Source: an uncultured Candidatus Entotheonella sp.
Lineage (GTDB): Bacteria > Tectomicrobia > Entotheonellia > Entotheonellales > Entotheonellaceae
NCBI GenBank assembly: GCA_958295825.1
Contig: OY282375.1
Coordinates: 4,077,489 to 4,141,488, forward strand
Length of the DNA stretch: 64,000 nucleotides
Direction: 5' to 3'
Part shown: piece after piece, positions 1-10,546 of the stretch
How the letters are laid out: each line of letters begins with the position of its first letter
Numbering within the stretch: the first letter of the stretch is position 1
Translations under genes and position numbers: made by a program
The notes under the pieces: model-generated
Told to the model about the DNA's origin: nothing
The model's input: only the letters and a program-made list of their open reading frames with translations
The model's database searches: none

Positions 1-1
1 T

Positions 2-706
<705 letters not shown>

Positions 707-711
707 TCCTC

Positions 712-1989
712 ATGTACGAATTCTTCGTCAGTTTACGATATCTCAAATCGCGCCGCCGTCAGGGATTCATCTCGCTGATTACCTTGATCTCGGTGGGCGG
801 GGTGGCGGTTGGCGTCATGGTGCTGATCGTTGTCTTGTCGGTGATGAGCGGATTTGAGACGACCCTCAAGGAGAAGCTCCTCGGCATCAATGCGCATCTG
901 TGGGTTCTGCCGCAGCGTACGGGCCAGCTTCAAGGGTACCGGGAGCTGGCGAGCCGGATCGAGGCCATACCCCGCGTAACACACGCGACGCCGTTCACCG
1001 CTCACGAGGTGATGCTCATGGCCGGCGGGCGTGTTGCCGGGACGATCGTGCGGGGCATCGACCCCGATGAGAGGAGCCAGACGGGGGATTTTGCCCGGCT
1101 GTTTGAGGACCGGGACTTGACGGCATTGCTCAACCCTCCGGGAGGCGCTGACAACGGCGTGCCGCAATCGGCGCGCCGCGGCATCGTGCTGGGCACGGAG
1201 TTGGCGCGTACCCTGCGCGTCGCCGCCGGAGAGCAGATCATTCTCAACTCGCCGCTGGGAATTCTTCAGCCGGCGGGCATCTTGCCCAACATGCGCGGCT
1301 TCACAGTTACCGGGACGTTTGAGACCGGCATGTACGAATACGACGCCAAGCTCGCCCTGATTTCCCTGGACGAGGCGCAGGAGCTTTTCGATCTCGGAGA
1401 AGTCGTGCACGGCATCGAGGTTCGAGTGGACGACATCTACCGCGTGCGCGACGTGGCGGAGGCGACCGAGGCGCTGCTCGGGTCAGGTGTTTGGACGCGC
1501 GACTGGATGCAGATGAACCGAACGCTTTTTTCGGCACTGCGGCAGGAGCGGGTGCTGATGTTCATCATTCTAGTGCTGATCATCCTGGTGGCCGCCTTCA
1601 ACATCATCAGCACGCTGATCATGATGGTGATGGAGAAGACCGGCGCCATTGCCATCCTGAAGGCCATGGGCGCAAGCAATCGGGGTATCTACCGCATCTT
1701 CCTGATCCAGGGTCTGGTGATCGGCCTAGTCGGAATGGTCATTGGGACGCTTGCCGGTTTGATTCTGGCCTGGAATCTGCCGGCTATCGCCACGGTGATC
1801 GAGGGCTGGCTGGGTATTCAGTTCTTCCCCCCGGACGTTTACGTCATTGATCAACTCCCGGTAGAGATCCGACCGCTGGATGTCGTTGCGATCGTGGTGA
1901 CCTCGGTCTGCGTGAGTTTTCTGGCGACCCTGTACCCGGCTTGGAATGCCTCCCGGCTTGATCCCGTGGTAGCTTTGAGATATGAATAG
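712..1989 (+). CDS. lolC: Lipoprotein-releasing ABC transporter permease (LolC/LolE family)
   Basis: Inner-membrane permease of the Lol system, which extracts outer-membrane lipoproteins from the inner membrane and hands them to the periplasmic carrier LolA. The 425-residue product starts MYEFFVSLRYLKSRRRQGF, as usual for the family. It has a first membrane segment near residues 22-46, a large periplasmic domain, and three C-terminal membrane segments in an FtsX-like domain with the conserved AILKAMGASNRGI stretch. The ATG at 712 was chosen because it restores the family N-terminus; the open frame extends further upstream into prfB. Only one LolC/E-type permease is present, next to one lolD, as in lineages whose complex is a homodimer. 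C or E type cannot be told apart here. Confidence 0.9.
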   Translation: MYEFFVSLRYLKSRRRQGFISLITLISVGGVAVGVMVLIVVLSVMSGFETTLKEKLLGINAHLWVLPQRTGQLQGYRELASRIEAIPRVTHATPFTAHEVMLMAGGRVAGTIVRGIDPDERSQTGDFARLFEDRDLTALLNPPGGADNGVPQSARRGIVLGTELARTLRVAAGEQIILNSPLGILQPAGILPNMRGFTVTGTFETGMYEYDAKLALISLDEAQELFDLGEVVHGIEVRVDDIYRVRDVAEATEALLGSGVWTRDWMQMNRTLFSALRQERVLMFIILVLIILVAAFNIISTLIMMVMEKTGAIAILKAMGASNRGIYRIFLIQGLVIGLVGMVIGTLAGLILAWNLPAIATVIEGWLGIQFFPPDVYVIDQLPVEIRPLDVVAIVVTSVCVSFLATLYPAWNASRLDPVVALRYE

Positions 1990-1997
1990 TTCGTGCT

Positions 1998-2705
1998 ATG
2001 ATTGAGCCACTTAACAAGTGCGGCTTGAAGCCCGTGGTCATTTCGGTTGACAAGGTGTATAAGCAATACGCTCAAGCCGATACCACGGTTGAGGTTTTGC
2101 AAGGCGTGCAGATGCAGGTTGCCAGCCAGGAAATGGTGGCTATTGTAGGGCCTTCAGGTGCAGGGAAAAGCACGCTGCTGCATTTGATAGGCGGCTTGGA
2201 CCGGCCGACGCAGGGCCGTATCTGTTGTGCCGGGATCGATCTGTCGCAGCTTTCGGACCGGCGGTTGGCCGATTTCAGGAGCCGTCGTATTGGCTTCGTC
2301 TTTCAGTTCCACCACCTCTTGCCCGAGTTTTCAGCCTTGGAAAACACCATGATGCCGGCCCTCATTCAGCGACAACCCAAACAAGAGGTAGAACACCAAG
2401 CATGCCAGCTCTTGGTCAGCGTCGGGTTGGCTGATCGACTCCATCACCGGCCCGGCGCGCTCTCCGGCGGCGAGCAGCAGCGGGTTGCAGTTGCCAGAGC
2501 CCTTATCAACAACCCAGACGTTTTGTTAGCCGATGAGCCCACCGGGAATCTTGACCGTGCCACCGGTCGGACGATACAGACGCTTCTGCGTCAACTGAAT
2601 CAAGAATTGGGGCAAACGTTCGTCGTTGTGACGCACGACCAGAAGTTTGCTGCACACATGGATCGGGTGATATCCCTTGTTGATGGCAAAGTCAGCACAG
2701 CCTGA
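1998..2705 (+). CDS. lolD: Lipoprotein-releasing ABC transporter ATPase LolD
   Basis: Cytoplasmic ATPase that powers lipoprotein release by the neighbouring LolC/E permease. The 235-residue product has Walker [10 protein letters not shown] near residue 52, the ABC signature [15 protein letters not shown] and Walker [14 protein letters not shown], all in the MacB/LolD-type arrangement. The gene starts 8 bases after the permease stop, consistent with one operon. The start at 1998 gives a slightly long N-terminus; a GTG about 13 codons downstream ([10 protein letters not shown]) is an alternative. LolD-like ATPases resemble MacB and FtsE, but the adjacent LolC-type permease decides the call. Confidence 0.92.
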   Translation: MIEPLNKCGLKPVVISVDKVYKQYAQADTTVEVLQGVQMQVASQEMVAIVGPSGAGKSTLLHLIGGLDRPTQGRICCAGIDLSQLSDRRLADFRSRRIGFVFQFHHLLPEFSALENTMMPALIQRQPKQEVEHQACQLLVSVGLADRLHHRPGALSGGEQQRVAVARALINNPDVLLADEPTGNLDRATGRTIQTLLRQLNQELGQTFVVVTHDQKFAAHMDRVISLVDGKVSTA

Positions 2706-2717
2706 GGAGATGTGACA

Positions 2718-5156
2718 ATGTTCAAGCGATTTACGGAACGGGCCAGACGGGTAATTATCCTTGCCAGAGAAGAAGCGGAGCGCCATCACCACGAGTATCT
2801 GGGGCCCGAACACATCTTGCTGGGCATGCTGAAAGACGGGGGTGGCATTGCCATTACCGTGTTGCAGAAGGCCGGCTTGAGCATTGAGCACGTTCGGATG
2901 GAAATCGAGCGCCACCTGCCGCGTAATGCCAACGCGCTGATCGTCGGCGAGATTCCGTTCACTCCGAAAGCCAAGAAGGTGCTGGAGTACGGTGTGGAGG
3001 AAGCCCGCCTCATGGGTCACAACTACATCGGTACCGAACACTTGCTCCTTGGCCTCCTCAAGGAAAAAGAGGGCATTGGCGCCAAGGTGCTGAACAATCT
3101 GGGCATTCGGCTCGTTGAGACGCGCGAGAAGATTCTCAACCTGCTGCAGGAACCCACGACGAAAACCAAGGAAAAAAGCAAGACCCCAGCGTTGGATGAG
3201 TTTGGCCGTGATCTCACCGAATTCGGCCAGAACGGCCAGCTTGACCCGGTAATCGGGCGCGAGAACGAGATTGAGCGCGTGGTGCAAATCCTGAGCCGGC
3301 GGACCAAGAACAACCCGGTGCTCATCGGCGAGCCCGGTGTCGGCAAGACGGCGATTGTGGAGGGGCTGGCACAGCGTATCGTCAACCGCGAGGTGCCGCA
3401 GCTGCTGTTTGACCGCCGCGTGGTGGCTCTCGACCTCGGGGCACTGGTGGCCGGCACGAAGTATCGCGGCCAGTTCGAAGCGCGCATGAAGGCGATTATG
3501 AAAGAGATTGTACAGGCGGAAAACATCATTATTTTTATTGATGAGTTGCACACCTTGGTGGGAGCCGGCGCTGCTGAGGGCTCCGTGGATGCCTCCAATA
3601 TGCTCAAACCAGCGCTGTCGCGCGGCGAGATTCAGTGCATCGGCGCCACGACCCTTGACGAGTACCGCAAGTATATTGAGAAGAATGGCGCTTTGGAGAG
3701 ACGTTTTCAGCCCATTACGGTCGACCCGCCGAGTGTTGAGGAAAGCATCGAAATCCTGCGCGGTTTGAAGGACCGCTATGAAGCCCACCACCGCCTGAGA
3801 ATTCCCGATGAATCGATCGTGCAAGCCGTCAAGCTTTCTGCCCGTTACATCACCGACCGTTTTCTTCCCGATAAGGCCATCGACGTCATGGACGAGGCAG
3901 GCGCTCGCGTGCGCCTGCGAAGCGTGACACCACCGCCGATGATGCGTGACCTGCAGCGGCAAATTAATGAGATCGTCAGGTCGAAGAAGGAGAAGATCGA
4001 GAATCAGGAATTCGAGCGAGCCGTTGAATTGCGGGATCAGGAAGAGGGGATGCGGCGCCAGGTGGAAGACCTGAGGACCGAGTGGGAAGAGGCGCAAGAG
4101 GAATCCGAAGTACCCGTGACGGAAGAGGACATGGCGTACGTCGTGTCCCGGATGACGGGTATCCCGCTGTTGAAGATTGAGGAAGCTGAATCGCGCCGCC
4201 TGCTCAATATGGAGGCGGAACTCCACAATCGCGTGGTTGGTCAGGAGGAGGCGATTGCCGTAGTCACGCGGGCGATCCGTCGTTCACGGGCCGGCCTCAA
4301 GGACCCGCGCCGTCCTGTGGGGACGTTCATTTTCCTGGGTCCCACGGGGGTCGGCAAAACCGAGTTGGCGCGTGCCCTCGCCGAGTTTCTGTTTGGTCAC
4401 GAGAGCTCGCTCATTCGGGTTGACATGTCGGAGTACATGGAACGTTTCAGCGTATCGCGCCTGACAGGGGCGCCTCCTGGATATGTGGGGTATGACGAGG
4501 GCGGACAGCTCACGGAGCAGGTGCGGCGACGGCCATACTCGGTCGTGTTGCTCGACGAGATCGAGAAGGCGCACCCGGACGTCTACCACATGTTGCTTCA
4601 GGTCATGGACGACGGGCATCTCACCGACAGCTACGGGCGCAAGGTGGACTTCAAGAACGTCGTGCTTATCATGACCTCGAACGTAAGCGCTCGCACGATC
4701 GAGAAAAACACGGCGATCGGCTTCCAGAGAGGTGAGGAGGACACGTTCGAGAAGATTAAAGAGAACGTCATGAACGAACTCAAGCGCACCTTCAACCCCG
4801 AGTTTCTCAATCGCATCAATGAAGCGGTCATGTTCCACTCGTTGAGCCTTGACCATATACGGCACATTGTGGATATTCTGCTTGGCCGTTTGAACGAGCA
4901 GATGGCCGAAAACGATATCACGCTCGAGATTGACGACAGCGCTAAGACTTGGCTGGCGGAACAGGGATATGATCCGGCTTATGGTGCGCGGCCCCTGAAG
5001 CGCGCCATCCAGCGGCACATTGAAGATCCTCTGTCCGAGGAGGTGTTGCGTGGCGAGTTTGTGCAAGGTGGCGTCGTGGAGATCAAGCTGGCAGGGGAAG
5101 AATTGGTGTTCCTCTCCAAGGAGGAAGAGGCAGTGGAAACCCTGTCCGATAGCTAA
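2718..5156 (+). CDS. clpC: ATP-dependent Clp protease ATP-binding subunit ClpC
   Basis: HSP100 unfoldase that feeds damaged or tagged proteins to the ClpP peptidase in the cytoplasm. The 812-residue product has two N-terminal Clp repeats ([19 protein letters not shown] and a second copy near residue 80). It then has AAA+ module 1 with Walker A GEPGVGKT near residue 204, a UVR-type middle region around residue 430 and AAA+ module 2 with GPTGVGKT near residue 540. The short middle domain and UVR motif distinguish ClpC from ClpA and ClpB. The ATG at 2718 is 8 bases after a GGAG site; a GTG at 2712 is too close to it. No clpP or mcsB is in the window. The lolD-clpC spacing of 12 bases suggests co-transcription. 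Confidence 0.95.
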   Translation: MFKRFTERARRVIILAREEAERHHHEYLGPEHILLGMLKDGGGIAITVLQKAGLSIEHVRMEIERHLPRNANALIVGEIPFTPKAKKVLEYGVEEARLMGHNYIGTEHLLLGLLKEKEGIGAKVLNNLGIRLVETREKILNLLQEPTTKTKEKSKTPALDEFGRDLTEFGQNGQLDPVIGRENEIERVVQILSRRTKNNPVLIGEPGVGKTAIVEGLAQRIVNREVPQLLFDRRVVALDLGALVAGTKYRGQFEARMKAIMKEIVQAENIIIFIDELHTLVGAGAAEGSVDASNMLKPALSRGEIQCIGATTLDEYRKYIEKNGALERRFQPITVDPPSVEESIEILRGLKDRYEAHHRLRIPDESIVQAVKLSARYITDRFLPDKAIDVMDEAGARVRLRSVTPPPMMRDLQRQINEIVRSKKEKIENQEFERAVELRDQEEGMRRQVEDLRTEWEEAQEESEVPVTEEDMAYVVSRMTGIPLLKIEEAESRRLLNMEAELHNRVVGQEEAIAVVTRAIRRSRAGLKDPRRPVGTFIFLGPTGVGKTELARALAEFLFGHESSLIRVDMSEYMERFSVSRLTGAPPGYVGYDEGGQLTEQVRRRPYSVVLLDEIEKAHPDVYHMLLQVMDDGHLTDSYGRKVDFKNVVLIMTSNVSARTIEKNTAIGFQRGEEDTFEKIKENVMNELKRTFNPEFLNRINEAVMFHSLSLDHIRHIVDILLGRLNEQMAENDITLEIDDSAKTWLAEQGYDPAYGARPLKRAIQRHIEDPLSEEVLRGEFVQGGVVEIKLAGEELVFLSKEEEAVETLSDS

Positions 5157-5184
5157 CCGGAGTTCCGGTATCCCGATGTAAGTT

Positions 5185-5220
5185 CCAAGGCCCGGTGGGG
5201 AATTCTCCATCGGGCCTTGG
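5185..5220 (+). terminator. Terminator-like hairpin after clpC
   Basis: Arms CCAAGGCCCG and CGGGCCTTGG form a perfect 10-bp stem, which extends inward through GTGGGG/CTCCAT with G-U pairs around an AATT loop. It lies 29 bases after the clpC stop and before the bamA leader. The following bases (TGTGTTTGG) are only weakly T-rich, so its strength as an intrinsic terminator is uncertain. Confidence 0.6.
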
Positions 5221-5300
5221 TGTGTTTGGAGGAAGGCAAGGCGTTGGACCGGATCCGTACCTAGGGGTTCGGCTGGCGGTGGCGGGAGAACGTGATTCAT

Positions 5301-7559
5301 ATGACGTGGCAAAGATGGTTCGGTCTGATCGTGTTGCTGTCGAGTCTCCTGATATTCGCTTGCAACGCAGCGGCGCAAGTCGGACCGGGTGCCATCGTCC
5401 GTGACATTGAGATTCGCGGCAATCGTCTGACCCAAGAGGCCACCATCCGGTTCTATTTGGAAACGGAGGTAGGCAAGGTCTACGTTCCCCGAACCCTGAG
5501 CGAAGACATCAAGCGGTTGTACGCCCTGGAAACTTTTGACAATATCCGGGTGACGGCGGAAGAAATCGAAGGCGGCATGCGCCTGATTGTCACAGTCACT
5601 GAAAAACCCACCGTGCGCCGGGTAACCTACTCTGGCAACCGGGCGATCTCGGAGGATGAAATCGATGAGCGTATCCAACTCAAGGAACGTTCGACTTTCG
5701 ACCGCGGCCTCCTCAACGACACAATCACCGGCTTGCAGAACCATTACCGTGAATCCGGCTATTATTTTGCCCACGTGCATCCCGATATTACGCCGGTAGC
5801 CGATAATCAGGTCGATATCGAGCTGGTCATCACCGAGGGTAGGCGAATCCGCATCCGCAGGATTCAGTTCACCGGCAACACGTACTTCACCGACAACCAA
5901 TTGCGCAAGGAAGTCCAGCTTCAGGAATACTTCCTGCCGATTGTGAGCGATTCGGCGTCGCTCTACCGGCCCGAGGCGCTGCGGGTCGATCTCCAGCTTC
6001 TGGAGCAGTTATACCAGAGCAACGGCTTCGTAAACGTGCAGATTGGCGAGCCCGTTGTCGAGATCAATCGGGAAGCCGGCGCCATCGCCGTTACCGTGCC
6101 CATTGCACGTGAGGGCGAGCAGTACAAGGTCGGCACCGTCGCCCTCGCCGGCAGCGAGGTATTCAGCTCGGAGGAACTGCGTGGCCTCGTTCGCGTCACC
6201 AGCGGCGAAATCTACAGCCGAGAGACAGTGCGGCGCGATATCCTCGCCCTGACGGAGGCATACGCCAACAAGGGCTACGCCTTTGCCGACATCGTTCCAA
6301 CGGTATCCCTCGACCAACAGACCCGGCTGGTCAATCTCGGCTTTACGACCCATCCGGGTCCCAAGGTTTATATCGGGCGGATCGATATCATCGGTAACGA
6401 GCGCACCCAAGACCGGGTCATTCGCCGCGAATTGCGGCTCGACGAAGGGGAACTGTACAGTGGCAGCAAGCTGCGCCGGTCGCGTCAGCGACTCAATAAT
6501 CTTCAGTACTTCGAAGAGGTTAATATCGACACCAGGCCCCGTGCCGAGGATGATCTGCTCGACCTTGAGGTGCAGCTGAGAGAGCGCTCAACCGGACAAT
6601 TCAGTGCCGGGCTTGGATTCAGTTCGGTTGAAGACGTCATCTTCACGGCTTCTGTGGTGCAGAATAATCTCTTCGGCCGCGGTCAGACGGTGAGCGCGAC
6701 TGCGCATATTGGCGGCATCTCGCAGGACTTTTCCCTTTCCTTCCGTGAGCCATGGCTCTATGGCCGGCCCATCAGCCTTGGAGCAAGCGTCTTTAACCGT
6801 GCCGAGGATTTTCAGACCTTCGACGTGAACCGCACGGGCGCCAGTCTGAGCCTCGGGCGCGCGCTCGGCGAATTCGCCCGCATTTCGGCCGCTTATCGAT
6901 ACGAGGTGCTCGATATCAGCAATCTGAGCGCCAACGCCTCCGAATTGCTTCAGCAGTCGCAGGGTAAATCGACAACCAGCAGCGTTACCCCAAGCATCTT
7001 GCGAGACTCGCGCGACAACGTGTTCAACCCGTCGGAAGGCTCGGTCAATTCGTTTGAGATCCAGCTTGCGGGCCTAGGTGGCGACAACCGCTACTACAGG
7101 GCGATTGGCAATTCCACTTGGTATTTCGCGCTACCCGCTGAAATGACGGGCTTCGTGCGCGGCCGGTTCGGTTTCGGCGGCGGCTTTGGTGACAGGGTCT
7201 TGCCGGCCTCGGAGCGGTTTTTCCTCGGCGGCGTCACGACTATACGCGGCTTTGAATTCCGCGATATAGGGCCGGAAGACGAGGCAGGTAATCCTTTGGG
7301 AGGCACGTCGTTTGTGCAGTTCAACATTGAGATTGGCAGAAGCATTGGTGCCGTGTTGAGAGTGGTCGCGTTCGTCGACGTGGGTAACGTGTACGACTCC
7401 GATAATGACTTCGACATCGGCGATCTGCGCCGTAGTGCCGGGCTCGGCATCCGTATCGTAACGCCAATAGGGCCGATTCGCTTGGACTACGGTTTTAAGC
7501 TGGATAAGAGGGCGGGTGAATCGGCCGGCAGATTGGGCTTCCTCTTGGGCACTTTTTAG
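5301..7559 (+). CDS. bamA: Outer membrane protein assembly factor BamA
   Basis: Core Omp85 protein that inserts beta-barrel proteins into the outer membrane. The 752-residue product has a signal peptide (MTWQRWFGLIVLLSSLLIF... ending AAAQ), five POTRA-like repeats over roughly residues 28-420 (for example IEIRGNRLTQEATIR and YSGNRAISEDEI) and a C-terminal barrel. The barrel has the conserved FFLGGVTTIRGFEFRDIGP segment and ends in Phe, as the barrel assembly signal requires. A GTG at 5292 gives three more residues, but the ATG at 5301 sits better behind the GGGAG at 5284-5288. It heads the lipid A gene block (bamA-skp-lpxD), the classic arrangement. Confidence 0.95.
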   Translation: MTWQRWFGLIVLLSSLLIFACNAAAQVGPGAIVRDIEIRGNRLTQEATIRFYLETEVGKVYVPRTLSEDIKRLYALETFDNIRVTAEEIEGGMRLIVTVTEKPTVRRVTYSGNRAISEDEIDERIQLKERSTFDRGLLNDTITGLQNHYRESGYYFAHVHPDITPVADNQVDIELVITEGRRIRIRRIQFTGNTYFTDNQLRKEVQLQEYFLPIVSDSASLYRPEALRVDLQLLEQLYQSNGFVNVQIGEPVVEINREAGAIAVTVPIAREGEQYKVGTVALAGSEVFSSEELRGLVRVTSGEIYSRETVRRDILALTEAYANKGYAFADIVPTVSLDQQTRLVNLGFTTHPGPKVYIGRIDIIGNERTQDRVIRRELRLDEGELYSGSKLRRSRQRLNNLQYFEEVNIDTRPRAEDDLLDLEVQLRERSTGQFSAGLGFSSVEDVIFTASVVQNNLFGRGQTVSATAHIGGISQDFSLSFREPWLYGRPISLGASVFNRAEDFQTFDVNRTGASLSLGRALGEFARISAAYRYEVLDISNLSANASELLQQSQGKSTTSSVTPSILRDSRDNVFNPSEGSVNSFEIQLAGLGGDNRYYRAIGNSTWYFALPAEMTGFVRGRFGFGGGFGDRVLPASERFFLGGVTTIRGFEFRDIGPEDEAGNPLGGTSFVQFNIEIGRSIGAVLRVVAFVDVGNVYDSDNDFDIGDLRRSAGLGIRIVTPIGPIRLDYGFKLDKRAGESAGRLGFLLGTF

Positions 7560-7601
7560 GCGCCGGACGATGGTTTTAACTTGACAGGAAAAGGAGCGCA
7601 G

Positions 7602-8198
7602 ATGACGCGTTCATGGAGTTTGAAAAGACCGGGACTCCTGAGGTTGGCATTCGCCGTGATTCTGGGCTTGGCCGGGATGGTTCAGGCGCAGGGCGTCAAG
7701 GTGGGAGTAGTCGATTTGCAAGCGGTACTGGATGGCTCAGTGCGCGGCAAGGCTGCGAAGGAGCGTCTGAAGGAACTTGGCGACCAGTTGCAGCGCGAGA
7801 TTCAAGCCAAGCGCGAATTCAAGGAGCGCAAGGAGGAAGAACTGCAAAATCTTCGGAGCGAGATCCAACGACAGGGTCTTGTGCTCAGTGAGCAGGCGCG
7901 CATGGGGAAGGAAGAGGAATTCCGAAAGAGCATCCGGGAATTGAAGCGTTTTATCGACGATACCAATAATTTCATCGACGACGCCACACAGGAATTCCGC
8001 GAGAAGGAGGTTCGCGAAACCCAATTGTTGCTCATCGCTATCCGGGACGTCGTGCGTGAGGTTGGGTCGCACGGCCAATACACCCTGATCCTGGAGGGTA
8101 ACGACAGCGCCGCGCTCGTTCTCTACATAGATGCCACCGTTGACCTTACCGAAGAGGTCGTCCAGTTGTTTGATCAGACATCGGCCGAGGCCGAGTAG
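7602..8198 (+). CDS. skp: Periplasmic chaperone OmpH/Skp family
   Basis: Periplasmic holdase that carries unfolded outer-membrane proteins towards BamA. The 198-residue product has a signal peptide ([18 protein letters not shown]) followed by [13 protein letters not shown], the usual start of the Skp core. A long charged, coiled-coil arm follows (residues about 45-135, rich in K/E/R). The ATG at 7602 follows AAGGAG at 7591-7596. Position between bamA and lpxD matches the conserved operon. The family is variable in sequence, so the call rests on signal peptide, coiled coil and synteny together. Confidence 0.88.
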   Translation: MTRSWSLKRPGLLRLAFAVILGLAGMVQAQGVKVGVVDLQAVLDGSVRGKAAKERLKELGDQLQREIQAKREFKERKEEELQNLRSEIQRQGLVLSEQARMGKEEEFRKSIRELKRFIDDTNNFIDDATQEFREKEVRETQLLLIAIRDVVREVGSHGQYTLILEGNDSAALVLYIDATVDLTEEVVQLFDQTSAEAE

Positions 8199-8208
8199 CC
8201 TGCGGGGG

Positions 8209-9252
8209 ATGGTCGTGCGTGCGACGCTGGCCGAGTTGGGGCAGTTGCTCGAAGCTGAAATTGTCGGGGACGGGCAGACGACGGTCTGCGGCCTCGCGTC
8301 CCTTGAGGAAGCAAAGGCCGGCGATTTGGCCTTCGTGGCCGGCGACCGCAGCGCCCGGGGGCGTCTCGCCGCGTCGCATGCCAGCGCGGTTCTCGTCGCA
8401 CCGGATATGCCGGTGGATCGGCCGGCTCTTCGCGTGCCTGATCCGTATCTCGGATTCATCCGCTTGGTTGAGGAATACTTCCCACCGCAGCACCCGGTCT
8501 GGGGTATCGATGACCTCGCTGTGCTGGCCCCGGACGTTGTGGTGGGTCAGCGCGTGAGCGTCGGGCCGTACGTGGTGGTCGGCCGGGGTACGCGGCTGGA
8601 AGACGATGTTGTCATCTATCCTGGAACCTACATTGGACCCGGGTGCCACATCGGACCGGAATGCGTCTTATATGCCAACGTGAGCCTGTACCCTCGAGTG
8701 GCGCTGGGGCGTGGCGTGGTCATTCACAGCGGCGCGGTCATTGGCGCGGATGGCTTCGGATACCGTCGCTTAGGCGGTGGGGATTACCGTAAGATCCCTC
8801 AGATTGGCGGTGTCCTTATTGGTGATTGCGTAGAGATCGGCGCCAATACGTGCATCGACCGCGCCACCCTCGGCAACACGGTCATTGAAGCCGGCGCGAA
8901 GCTCGACAACCTTGTTCAGATTGGCCACAACAGTGTGGTGGGGGCTTACACCGTTATGGCCGGACAGGCAGGCGTATCTGGAAGCGTGCGGGTGGGCACT
9001 GGGGTACGCATGGGCGGGCAGGCCGGCATCGCAGATCACGTGACTGTTGGCGATGGGGCGGCCATCACCGGCCAAGCCGGCGTGGCGGCCGACGTGGAAC
9101 CCGGTACGACGGTGTTCGGTTCGCCGGCAGTTCCCTCGACCCTTGCCAAGCGAGCACACCTCTATGGGCTGAAGCTTGGGGAATTGTTTCAAAGTGTCAA
9201 GCGGCTTCAGCGGCGCCTTGAGGCGCTCGAGAGCCGAAGCGAGGGGGAATGA
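8209..9252 (+). CDS. lpxD: UDP-3-O-acyl-glucosamine N-acyltransferase LpxD
   Basis: Third enzyme of lipid A synthesis; it adds the second hydroxyacyl chain, on N-2, to UDP-3-O-acylglucosamine from acyl-ACP. The 347-residue product has an N-terminal uridine-binding domain ([13 protein letters not shown]...) and a left-handed beta-helix of hexapeptide repeats with the family block [11 protein letters not shown] followed by [13 protein letters not shown] His in [13 protein letters not shown] is the likely catalytic residue by family knowledge. The ATG at 8209 was preferred to the upstream in-frame ATG at 8131, which lies inside skp. Its stop overlaps the fabZ start by 4 bases, suggesting translational coupling. 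Confidence 0.95.
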   Translation: MVVRATLAELGQLLEAEIVGDGQTTVCGLASLEEAKAGDLAFVAGDRSARGRLAASHASAVLVAPDMPVDRPALRVPDPYLGFIRLVEEYFPPQHPVWGIDDLAVLAPDVVVGQRVSVGPYVVVGRGTRLEDDVVIYPGTYIGPGCHIGPECVLYANVSLYPRVALGRGVVIHSGAVIGADGFGYRRLGGGDYRKIPQIGGVLIGDCVEIGANTCIDRATLGNTVIEAGAKLDNLVQIGHNSVVGAYTVMAGQAGVSGSVRVGTGVRMGGQAGIADHVTVGDGAAITGQAGVAADVEPGTTVFGSPAVPSTLAKRAHLYGLKLGELFQSVKRLQRRLEALESRSEGE

Positions 9253-9716
9253 TGTCACTGGGACCGGAAGATATTTTGGCGTTGTTGCCGCATCGGTACC
9301 CTTTCATTCTGGTGGACCGCATCCAGGAAATTCAGCCAGACCAATACGCCATCGGGGTCAAGAACGTCAGTCTCAATGAACCGTTCTTTCAGGGGCATTT
9401 CCCGCATTATCGAGTGATGCCCGGCGTGCTCATTGTTGAGGCCATGGCGCAAGTTGCCGGTGTCCTTGTTGGCTATTCGAAATCACGGGCGGTTACCAGC
9501 GCCCGGCTGCCTCTGCTCGCGGGTGTCGATCGTTGTCGATTCAGGCGTCAGGTCGTCCCGGGGGATCAACTCGTCATACGCCTTGAGGTGGTACGGCGGC
9601 ACGGTTTACTCTGGCGCGTCGCGGGTCAGACCTCTGTGGACGGAGAACTGGCGGCACAGGCCCAACTACTGGTGTTTCTTGGTGACAAACCTGACGCCGA
9701 AGAAGAGGCTCAATAA
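9249..9716 (+). CDS. fabZ: 3-hydroxyacyl-ACP dehydratase FabZ
   Basis: Dehydrates beta-hydroxyacyl-ACP in fatty acid synthesis and so competes with LpxA/LpxD for the same hydroxyacyl-ACP pool. The 155-residue product is a hot-dog protein. [14 protein letters not shown] and [20 protein letters not shown] hold the catalytic His (in GHFP) and Glu (in VEAMAQ). A second ATG at 9252 follows at once. The gene overlaps lpxD by 4 bases and lpxA by 1, the usual lpxD-fabZ-lpxA arrangement that balances membrane phospholipid against lipid A. Confidence 0.96.
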   Translation: MMSLGPEDILALLPHRYPFILVDRIQEIQPDQYAIGVKNVSLNEPFFQGHFPHYRVMPGVLIVEAMAQVAGVLVGYSKSRAVTSARLPLLAGVDRCRFRRQVVPGDQLVIRLEVVRRHGLLWRVAGQTSVDGELAAQAQLLVFLGDKPDAEEEAQ

Positions 9717-10546
9717 TGCGGATCGACTCGCGGGCGATTGTTTCCCCGATCGCCAACTTGGCTGAGGACGCCGTCGTTGGCCCCTTCAGTATCATCGAGG
9801 CGGGCGTCACCATCGGCGCCAACACCGTGATTGGTTCCCACGTTGTTATTGAATCAGGCACCACTGTCGGCGCGCGGTGCCGCATCGGCAACGGCGCCAA
9901 GCTGGGTGGCGCTGCCCAAGACATGAGCTATGAGGGCGGGGCAAGCTACCTGAACATCGGCGACGAGTGCGACGTTCGTGAGCTGGCCGTCATCCACCGC
10001 AGCGCGACAACGGGCGGTTGCACGAAAATCGGATCGCACAATTTCATCATGTCGCAAGCCCACATCGCTCACGACTGTGTTCTCGGCGACCACGTTATCG
10101 TAGCCAGCTTGACGGCCTTGGCGGGCCACGTCGAGGTCGAAGATTGGGCGACGGTGGGAGGTGTGACCGGGGTGCACCAATTCGTGCGTATCGGCACGCA
10201 CAGCATGGTAGGGGGCGCCTCGCGTCTGATTCAGGACGCACCACCCTACATGCGCACTGCAGGCAGCCCGGCACTGGTGCGCGGCGTGAACACCATAGGC
10301 ATGAGGCGGTCGGGGTTTACACCGAAACAGCGTAAGGAGCTTAAAGACGTCTACCGCTTGCTCTATCGTTCAGATTTGAATACCGCGCAAGTTCTTGATA
10401 CATTGCGGTGCCAGCCACACCTCAGCGCACCCGTGGCTCACTTGGTGCGCTTCATCGAACGGTCCAAACGGGGCCTCTGCTCATCGCCACGCAAGTCGTC
10501 CAGCCATGGTACGGAAGGTGAAGGAGAACAATGGAACAAAAGCTGA
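9716..10546 (+). CDS. lpxA: UDP-GlcNAc (or analogue) acyltransferase LpxA
   Basis: First lipid A enzyme; it transfers a hydroxyacyl chain from ACP to position 3 of the UDP-sugar. The 276-residue product is a hexapeptide-repeat beta-helix followed by a helical C-terminus. The catalytic His is in SQAHIAHDC, and the GGVTGVHQFVRIG and QDAPPYMRTAGSPALVRGVN blocks are family hallmarks. The start overlaps the fabZ stop by one base and the end overlaps the next gene by 16 bases. Because the next gene resembles the GnnA oxidoreductase, the natural acceptor could be a 3-amino sugar rather than GlcNAc; the sequence alone does not settle this. Confidence 0.95.
   Translation: MRIDSRAIVSPIANLAEDAVVGPFSIIEAGVTIGANTVIGSHVVIESGTTVGARCRIGNGAKLGGAAQDMSYEGGASYLNIGDECDVRELAVIHRSATTGGCTKIGSHNFIMSQAHIAHDCVLGDHVIVASLTALAGHVEVEDWATVGGVTGVHQFVRIGTHSMVGGASRLIQDAPPYMRTAGSPALVRGVNTIGMRRSGFTPKQRKELKDVYRLLYRSDLNTAQVLDTLRCQPHLSAPVAHLVRFIERSKRGLCSSPRKSSSHGTEGEGEQWNKS

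Noticed and set aside
2526..4226. 566-codon open frame on the minus strand opposite lolD and clpC
   Set aside because: Its translation is His/Leu-rich low-similarity shadow sequence; clpC on the + strand has all family motifs and explains the frame.
4284..5900. 538-codon minus-strand frame opposite clpC and bamA
   Set aside because: Spans two unrelated well-identified genes and the terminator hairpin; high GC keeps antisense frames open.
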